DNA from: Diplonema japonicum
Lineage: Eukaryota > Euglenozoa > Diplonemea > Diplonemida > Diplonemidae
Direction: 5' to 3'
Assembly (NCBI GenBank): GCA_964019335.1
Contig: OZ025745.1
Location: forward strand, 1-64,000
DNA: 64,000 bases
Position numbers and translations under genes: made by a program. Positions 57,101 to 64,000 of this stretch are shown piece by piece. Under the pieces are notes generated by a model that made no database searches, was not told the origin of the DNA, and saw nothing but the letters and a program-made list of their open reading frames with translations. The stretch's first letter is position 1, and every line of letters begins with the position of its first letter.

Positions 57101-59170
57101 TTGGAATCCTTCAGGGATGCCCGATTTCAGTGGTACTCATCAACGCGCTGTTGGCGGTACTAATGAAGCAGGTGGGGAACGACACAGGGGTCCGCTCGCT
57201 GTCTTACGCGGACGATGCATACCTCTTGGCACGGCTCGGTGCGGCGTTGCAGGAAGGCGTAGACGCAGTGGAAGCCTTCTGCAAACAGGTGGGGATGAAG
57301 CTCAACACCAGGAAGACGAAGACCTTTGCAGTGAACAGGAAGACACCGGAGGTGAAGGTGAAAGGCGAGGAACTGCAGCCGACACGGACTGTAGGAGTAC
57401 TGGGAGCCAAGCTGCGGACAGACGGCAGGCCGCAAACCAACGGCGACAGGACGGCGGAGGCACTCGGGACGCTGAGCAGGCTGGGAGCAACGCCGTTGTC
57501 CTATCAGCAGAAGGCGAAGATCATCAGCAGCACGATCCTACCGAGCTGCCTCTACGACTGCCCATTCTCACCGCCGAAAACGGGACAAATGGCCACGCTG
57601 GTGAAGGAGACCACGTACGCGCTCTGGGGGCAGAAGTACTGCACCAGGAACCCAGGCACAGTACTGTCCGTGACACTGCCGGGACACACGAGCCACCCAC
57701 AGATGACAGCCGCATACAGAGCACTTATGCTCCTATACAGAGCCTGCAAGAAGGACGACAAGCTGTGGACACGCTGCGACGCCATTGCCAAACGGTACAG
57801 CGGGAAGAAGATACCGCTGGGGCCGGTGGGCATCATGATGGAAAGGTGGCTGCCTCAGATCAAGTTAAGCTGGGCACAGCTGAAGGACACCCACGCACTG
57901 GAAAAGGAGCCCTACAAGCGCTACATCAGGGACCGACTCAGGCGGGCGGAAGCACAGGAAATCATGAGCAAACGGAGCACCATGGGGGGCATGGAAGCGG
58001 CAGCAGCGGAGACCAACGCGCTGTGGAGGAAGCTGGTGGTGACGGACCCGATTGCAGCAAAGGACGTGCGAAGGATCATCACGGGGGCAGTGTTCTACAT
58101 CAACCCACGGGGATGGCGCACGGACACGGTGGAGCACATCCCGATGGCGGAAGGAGAAGAAGACGAGGATGAAGACGAGGCGGAAGATGAACAAGAAGAA
58201 GAAGAAGAGGAAGGACAGGACACCGAAAAGTGGCTGATTGCGGAGGCGAGGAAGCAAGAAGCTAAGCAGGCCGAACCCACGACGGCACACTGCGACATCT
58301 GCGGTCAGGAGCAACAGCTGCCCAACATGCTGGAGCACGCAATGTGGGAGTGCGAAAAGGCCAAGGAAGTGCAACACGAAGGCATGACGCGCAGGGGGCT
58401 GGAACCGTGTACGAAGCTGCATGGCATCCTGCCAAGGGGAGCAGGGAAGGATGTCAGGGAAAGGCTCGAAGGAACGCAGAGGTACCTGCTGGCGGTGGTG
58501 GGGGAGCGGGACGCAGCCCTACAAGCGAAGAGGCAGGAGGTGTACCACACACACCAGTGGCTGGAGATCACACAAGGTCAAGAACACCCAGTACCGTCGG
58601 ACAAGGACTTCGGCAAGCTACCGACAGGGGATGTCCTACGGGAGTACACAAAGGAGGTGCTGAGGTGGATGCGGCAACTGCGCTGGTATGCAGGCAGCAG
58701 GAACACGTCAGTGTCGACGGTGGAGCTGGCACTGGATTTCGAGAACGTGACCGGGAAGACCCTTGGAGGGAAGCTGGGGGATCTCGCAGAAGTACAGCAG
58801 AAAGCGAGGAGATTGCATGGACTGATGAAGAAGATCTGGCACACATGGGAGCTAGGGAGGGTACTGAAGAAGGTGAAAGGAAGGAGGGCTTTCCCAGCTG
58901 AGCCGAGCACAAGGGTGCACACACTACGATCCATCGGGAGGACAAAGGCGGTGATCGGATGGAACAGGAGGGCGATATTTGCATCACCGAAGACCAAGCA
59001 TGACCTAGAGGCGTTGAAAGGACAATGGGCAAGAGAACGAAGAGAAAGAGCGGCCAGGCTGGGGAGCAGGCCGGCAAGACCACCAAAGGAGGAGAAACCG
59101 CTGGGATAGGTGCAGGTAGAAGATGAGAACAAGGGGGCGTCTCACAAAGACTTCCTTTAACTCATATATA
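57101..59170 (+). mobile_element. 5'-truncated non-LTR retrotransposon, family B
   Basis: The copy begins at ILQGCPIS of the reverse transcriptase, right after a T-run, and runs through YADD, the thumb and connector, a Cys/His finger and the C-terminus to the 3' tail CTTCCTTTAACTCATATAT. All domains upstream (endonuclease and most of the RT palm) are missing. The remaining frame is open, so truncation at insertion is more likely than long decay. About 40 percent of residues appear shared with family A by eye, so B is a separate family. Confidence 0.85.
57103..59109 (+). pseudogene. family B ORF2 remnant (RT palm to C-terminus)
   Basis: Open frame of about 669 codons with no real start: GCPISVVLINALLAV, YADDAYLLARLG, CDICGQEQQLPNMLEHAMWEC (a C-x2-C...H...C finger, beginning near 58291), an EEEDEDEDE acidic insert before it, and the terminal RRAIFASPKTKHDL block shared with families A and C. 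It lacks the endonuclease and the first RT motifs and cannot transpose itself. The intact frame shows that the insertion is recent. Confidence 0.85.
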
Positions 59171-59442
59171 TTTTTTATTGATTTTATAACTAAATGCAAC
59201 TTGTGCCGAGCAAAAAACTTTCGCAGCTTTTTAAAACCCTTTTTTGCTCGTGCGAATAACAAAGACATGTAGTCATATAAAGAATTTTCTTTTTATTCTC
59301 TTTTTTCTTTTCGCGAATCACTATTTTTTTTTCTCTCAACAGTGAGCACCCACCCGCACACCGAAATTTATCAATTTTTTTTTTCTTCGGAGCGAACCGT
59401 GAGCAGCATCGAAGGCTCACTTTAACCCCCTGGGATGAGCCC

Positions 59443-59780
59443 CCGGGTTGCGGCAAAGTCCAGAAATGCTCAGCACGACGTGGAAGGTCAACCTTCCCTG
59501 CCAACGCCACCGAGGGTGCGCCGCCCCCCCCCCCCCCCCCCTAGGGCTATTCTGGCATGGAAATTCTGGCGTTTCCATGCATTTTTTGAAAAAAGGGGAA
59601 ACGGATACGGAAACAGAAACGTTTCCTTATGTTTCCTTAAGAAGGAAACGCGTTTCCATAAGAATTTTGAAAAGTATAGCAACGGGAACGGAAACGTTTC
59701 CACGTTTCCTGCCAGCATAGCCGGGTCCAGGAAACGTGGAAACAGCCCCTCCCCCCCCCCCCCCCCCCCCCCCCGAGCGT
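59443..59780. repeat. GGAAAC/GTTTCC inverted-motif cluster between two poly-C tracts
   Basis: Between a C run at about 59523-59542 and another at about 59751-59774 the hexamer GGAAAC or its complement occurs about a dozen times. The strongest structure is GTTTCCACGTTTCCTG (from 59697) pairing with CAGGAAACGTGGAAAC (about 59729-59744), a 16-bp stem with a loop of about 17 bases. It is not coding. Confidence 0.7.
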
Positions 59781-60368
59781 TTAAGGGTTAAAAGAATAAT
59801 TTTTTTTTTTGCTGTACGATAGTGCCCTGTTTGTTTACTGATAATAGCATAAAAGGCAAGCGAAAAAGAAAAGGGGGGGGTGGACCAGCACACAGTGACA
59901 AGAAGATTGCTTATGCTTTCGTTGTCTTATTTCTTTCGATCTGTTTGTTTCGCTGTGTTAAGTTATTCATTATATATGTGTACCGTCATCTCCTCACGAC
60001 AGACAGCTGCCGCTGACAGGTAAGAAGAACTCTTCTCTCTTTTTTTTCCTCCTCTCTTTTTTTTCCTTTCGTTTTTTTTTTTTTTTTTTTTTTTCGGATG
60101 AAAAGTAATGGCAAGCCATCTTCCTCCATTGCCCCTTCTTCAGCAATGAATATGGAGCGGACGAATATGGCACATGACCCCACAAAGTTGTTAGGGTGCA
60201 GCCACATCTTTTCCCCGTCACAGGGTGATCTCACCCAACTTCCCATCTCAGTACAGTGTACGGCCTTCTTTGTGACACATAGCTTTTTAATAATTGGTTA
60301 TCTATTCGGGGATTCTTTTTTATTCTCGGTTGTCTTTATGTTCATTCCAGTGAAACGAAACTGCAACA
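59781..60368. other. 5' leader region of the large terminal gene
   Basis: Contains GACAG/GTAAGAAG near 60015-60024 (donor-like), a T-rich interval, and a pyrimidine tract ending TTCATTCCAG at 60341-60350, 18 bases before the ATG. Either a 5'-UTR intron or a trans-splice acceptor. No other gene seen. Confidence 0.45.
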
Positions 60369-63300
60369 TGACCGACTATGGTATTCGTGGTGACTTCTCT
60401 GGGGACGCTGAGAAGGCAAAACTGATCCATGACGTAGCTGCAGCTCTGGAAGCAGGGAAACAACCCAGCAATGACGAGATCATAGCAGCCCTCGAGGCTG
60501 TGCCCTTCTCGGGGAGGGCAACATTTATCAACAACCTAGTGAAGACACCAGTAAGGGATGCGGTGGTTGCAAGCTTGTTCGAATGCTGTTTTGAGGTAGA
60601 TGACAGCGTTGAAGGCGAGGCAGATGATGACTTCATGTTGGTGAGCTGCGGGGGAACCAAGAGGCTCAACACCAAGCGTGTTTACATCTTAAAGTTGCTC
60701 TGCATGGTGATCCCCAGATGTGGCAAACTTGGCGTTTCCTTGTTCAACGAGTACAGGCTCTCCACAAGCACAACCTTCAGAAGCTCCCTCTTGGCAGGCA
60801 TGGTCAAGTGCAAGGAGTATCCCGACGAAGAGCTCTTCGAGTCCTTCAACTCCACCATCGACACCGGCAAGGCCACCATCATCGAAATCTGCAAAGATAC
60901 CCCACACCGTAAGGACTTCATCCAGATGCTCGTCAAGAAAGGCCTCGCCCCCTTTGCAACTCTGTACTGGTGCTCCTCCGAAGTTGTTTCACAGAATGTC
61001 GAGAAGCTGCTCCATCTCGGGATCACGAACGCCAAGGAGCACTTCCATGTGTTCATGGCTTACTTGGAGAAGGAGTTCGTCAACTGCGGGGACAACGCCC
61101 TCGCGAAGAGTGATGTCATGAAGAAGTTCGAAAGGCACGCAATGCATGTAAAGGAAACCGACCACATCATGCAGATGTTCGACATGTGTATCAAACACTG
61201 CCCGCTAGAGATTATCGCCACAGAGCACCGCGAAGATGTGAAGCAGCACCTGTTGGCTGTGGCAAAGGATGGCAAGCTGACTGACAAGTATGACTCCGTG
61301 CAGAGGTACTACCCGAGGGATTTCATCAGGAGATTGGTGCGTCCTGCTGAAGTCCTCACTCAGCTTTCAACGGTCACTCCTGCAGGGCTCGTCTTCAAGG
61401 AAGGCTATTGGTGGCTATGCATAGAGCTGCTGAAGGTGTTGCCTCGTTCAAGGTATCAGCTAGTCACACTGTGCATGGACAATCTGACCTCTGAGGACTT
61501 CAAGAACGTGCAGAAAGAGAAGTCCGCAGCTAGGAAGGTGTACGACTTGATGTTGCCCTACTTGACATGGGGCACAATGCACTCGACTCGGAAGTCGCGC
61601 GATCTTCTCGATTCTTGGATTGGTCTTCACTTAAGGAACACACCGGAAAAGCAGGGCAAGGCAAATGAACATTTGTGGGTCGACTGGTTCCGATGCATCA
61701 CCCAACCTTTCAAACAGTTGATGAGCAACGCCTTAAGGCTGGGAACGGCGGCGTGTGGGGTGTGGGACAAGACAGTGCCCCTTACAGGGATCACATCGTA
61801 TTTGGGCTATTACAGGGCTCTGCTTGAGAGACTGACAACAAAATGTATTGCACCTCATGAGAAGCACCTAAGCGACAAGCTCTGCATCGACACTTTAACC
61901 GAGGTGCTTGCTAGTGGCCTGTCCATACTCACCACAGATGACTCCGTCGCTGTAGATAAGTTGCGCGAGGTAGTCGATGACGTTCTGCTCAACAGCGTGT
62001 TTCCAAAAATGAGACGAACATTGAACTTCAACTATGCTTCGAAGAACTACATCACAAGGGAGACTGCGTCCGACTTTTGGAGGTGGTGCGGGCAGCTTTT
62101 CACGCCGAATATGATCCGCAGAAACAGCAAGCTAAGGGCGGCCGCACTGGACTTGATGGAAAGGACGTACAAGGAGTCCGTTCTGTCTGAGGACTACATC
62201 GCAAGAAGCTTCATAGAGTCTGTGTCGGAGGAAGGGCGCGTTTCGTTCGTTAGACTGAACGATTCAGAGCACAAAAACACTGGTTCAAAGGCAAAAGAGT
62301 TTATGCTCACCGTGGTCGACACATCGCGTAACGATGACGCACTCGCCGAGAAGGCGTGGAACATGTGGACGAGTTTCGTCCTCGATACCAAGGTCAGGCA
62401 CGGCGGTCAATGGTTCACCGAACGCCAGCGTTTGAGCATGACTATCGACGCCCATGCCCCAATCCTAAGATCCTACCTGAACGCATGCCGCATGTTGCCG
62501 AAGGTGTTGTTGGCGAAGGAGAAGGAAACGCTGCTGTCTATGGGTAAGCACTTCATGTCACACGGGGTGTTCCAAACAATTTCAAGAGACATCAACAGCT
62601 TAGGACTGACACTTGCTGTCTTGGATGTGTGCAACCTCAAAGAGGAAGTAAAACTGAAATGGATTCTCGACAGCCAGGATGTGTCGAACGCAGCTGTCAG
62701 GAAGCACCTGCAAGAAGCAACGACAGGTAGTGACATGCATGTTAGAATGCAAGCACACGTCCAGTTACTGACCAGGTCGAAGCAAACCAACCTGAAAGAA
62801 ACTGCTATTTCCCTGAAATACGTATCCGAGAAGATCAGAAATGAAGCTGGTCTGACTAGGCCGCAGGTATATGACTGGGTGACAAACAACATTGAGTCGA
62901 TGGTGACTACGAGCATCCATAACGAGGAGTGCATCGATGTCCTGACGCACGCGCTCGACAAGATGTTGCGCGACGACATCAGCAAGAGGGACACAGTGGC
63001 GAAGGGCACGTTCCAGCGCATAGCTAAGCAGATCATGGACTCCGCTCTCTCTTACAACCAGATGAAACGCAAACTCGCTCAGCGCAGAGCGTGGATTGTG
63101 GCAGCAATGAACCTGTTGTGGCTGGTTACAAAGACCATTCGTGGTGAAGAGGAATGGAAAACGTACACTTGGGACATTCCACGTACATACTTCCGCACAC
63201 ACTGGCTACCTAAGGCAGACTTAGTTAATGTCCTGAAGCCTTTCCTTTCTGAGGAATGCAGAGTCTGCGATTATGATACGCTGAGAGTGAGTGTGTACCG

Positions 63301-64000
63301 TGAAAATCTCTACCAAAACAGTGCCGACGAGTATCTGACTCCAGCTGACGCTGTTGACCTGCTGGTCTCCGCCTTGGAAGAGGTCAGGAGCGAGCACTAC
63401 AAACTCAACAAGGACAACACCTGGTTGCAAGGTTCTTGTCTCGACACGTCTACCACCGAAGGTTTCAACAGGTTCACAACATTGCTGAAGTACACAGGCC
63501 CCAGGTGGGTTGAGGTGCCGGTGCTTGTCACTAAATTCACGGAGTCCATCACTCTGATCGAAAAGAGCTACACCCACAGCAGACTGGAGACCACTATCAG
63601 GATGTTCAAGCAGATTCGTGACCTGTACAGCTCGTCGCTGTGGTACGAACTGCCTCTCATGGACGAAGCCTGTTCCGCTCTGATGCGTGCCTCCTGTAGC
63701 AATGGAGGCCTGAATCTTGGGCAGATCAAGCCGTTCTGGATGGAAGCCGAAGCTGGTAGAGGCATCCTAAACTTCGAAAAATTGACCGACGTGCAGAAGA
63801 CCTTTGTTATTGCAAACTGCCCTAATATTCGGAAGAAGGCGAAGACAGAAAAGGATCGCGACATGCTGAAAGATGAAGCAGACACACGCACTGTCACTAC
63901 AGTGCGCAAACTGCTTGGCTTCGATAAGTCATTTATTTTTGATTTTGATGTGCGCTCTGTGTTGGTGAATAAGAGAGATGACCTCCTGGGGAGCTACATC
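60369..64000 (+). CDS. very large helical protein, unknown, cut by the window end
   Basis: The ATG lies 18 bases after a strong pyrimidine-AG acceptor. The frame is open without interruption for 1,210 codons and continues past base 64000. The sequence is mostly helical, with evenly spread charged and aromatic residues, no low complexity, no signal peptide, no TM and no nucleotide-binding motif that I can see. The helix-turn-helix rhythm with frequent Leu/Val and Trp is compatible with an ARM/HEAT-like solenoid scaffold, but this is only an impression. The absence of repeats and clean codon use mark it as a real conserved gene. The missing 3' part may hold the identifying domain. Confidence 0.8.

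Noticed and set aside
57042-58172. 376-codon frame overlapping the family B RT
   Set aside because: It is a shadow frame; the other frame holds YADD and the conserved ORF2 C-terminus.

Overview
The window is nuclear DNA of a eukaryotic, probably flagellated protist. Evidence: non-LTR retrotransposons with endonuclease and reverse transcriptase; FYVE, EF-hand, RIIa, MORN, TLC, Derlin and F-box-like proteins; pyrimidine tracts ending in AG ahead of many genes; very short spliceosomal-type introns; no bacterial operon signals. All credible intact genes lie on the + strand in one head-to-tail series, most often preceded by a T/C tract and an AG. This resembles polycistronic, trans-spliced euglenozoan genomes (kinetoplastids, diplonemids, euglenids), but I see no spliced-leader gene, so the assignment is inference. 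Intergenic DNA is extreme: runs of A, T, C or G of 10-30 bases, about 75 CT units near 34.8 kb, and several poly-C tracts over 20.

Layout. 0-4.5 kb: an acidic protein with an RRM-like segment and a protein with two SpoVS-like (Alba-fold) domains. 4.5-9.2 kb: homopolymer desert holding a 1,019-bp element with 33-bp inverted ends. 9.2-9.7 kb: small membrane protein. 9.76-14.89 kb: full-length non-LTR element (family A), ORF1 carrying 17 perfect copies of a 9-residue acidic repeat, ORF2 endonuclease-RT. 14.9-19.1 kb: a small gene, retroelement fragments, a ubiquitin-like/BspA-LRR gene with one frameshift, and an antisense ARF pseudogene. 19.2-25.5 kb: 2,100-aa LRR protein. 25.6-32.9 kb: EF-hand/RIIa, TLC, a low-complexity protein, a Cys-rich micro-ORF, an M16C-like metalloprotease, MORN protein. 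35.2-45.7 kb: two secreted/membrane Cys-rich proteins, alpha/beta hydrolase, tandem-FYVE coiled-coil protein. 46.7-47.25 kb: decayed RT fragment (family C). 47.7-56.5 kb: methyltransferase, unknown, LRRC45-like, Derlin, tail-anchored Zn-finger-like protein, coiled-coil protein, degenerate cyclase receptor. 57.1-59.2 kb: truncated RT (family B). 60.4 kb to end: start of a very large unknown protein.

Most notable: (1) four tiny introns (31, 41, 45, 45 nt), all starting GTATG and ending AG, three of them purine/A-rich; splicing two of them repairs real domains (an RIIa tail on the EF-hand protein and a Tudor-like domain); (2) a eukaryotic tandem SpoVS protein; (3) three related retroelement families with distinct 3' tails, each also scattered as solo tails; (4) a family B copy split exactly, without loss of a base, by 3,170 bp holding an LRR gene and an ARF pseudogene. 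Start codons were moved to ATG wherever the open frame begins at a non-ATG codon.
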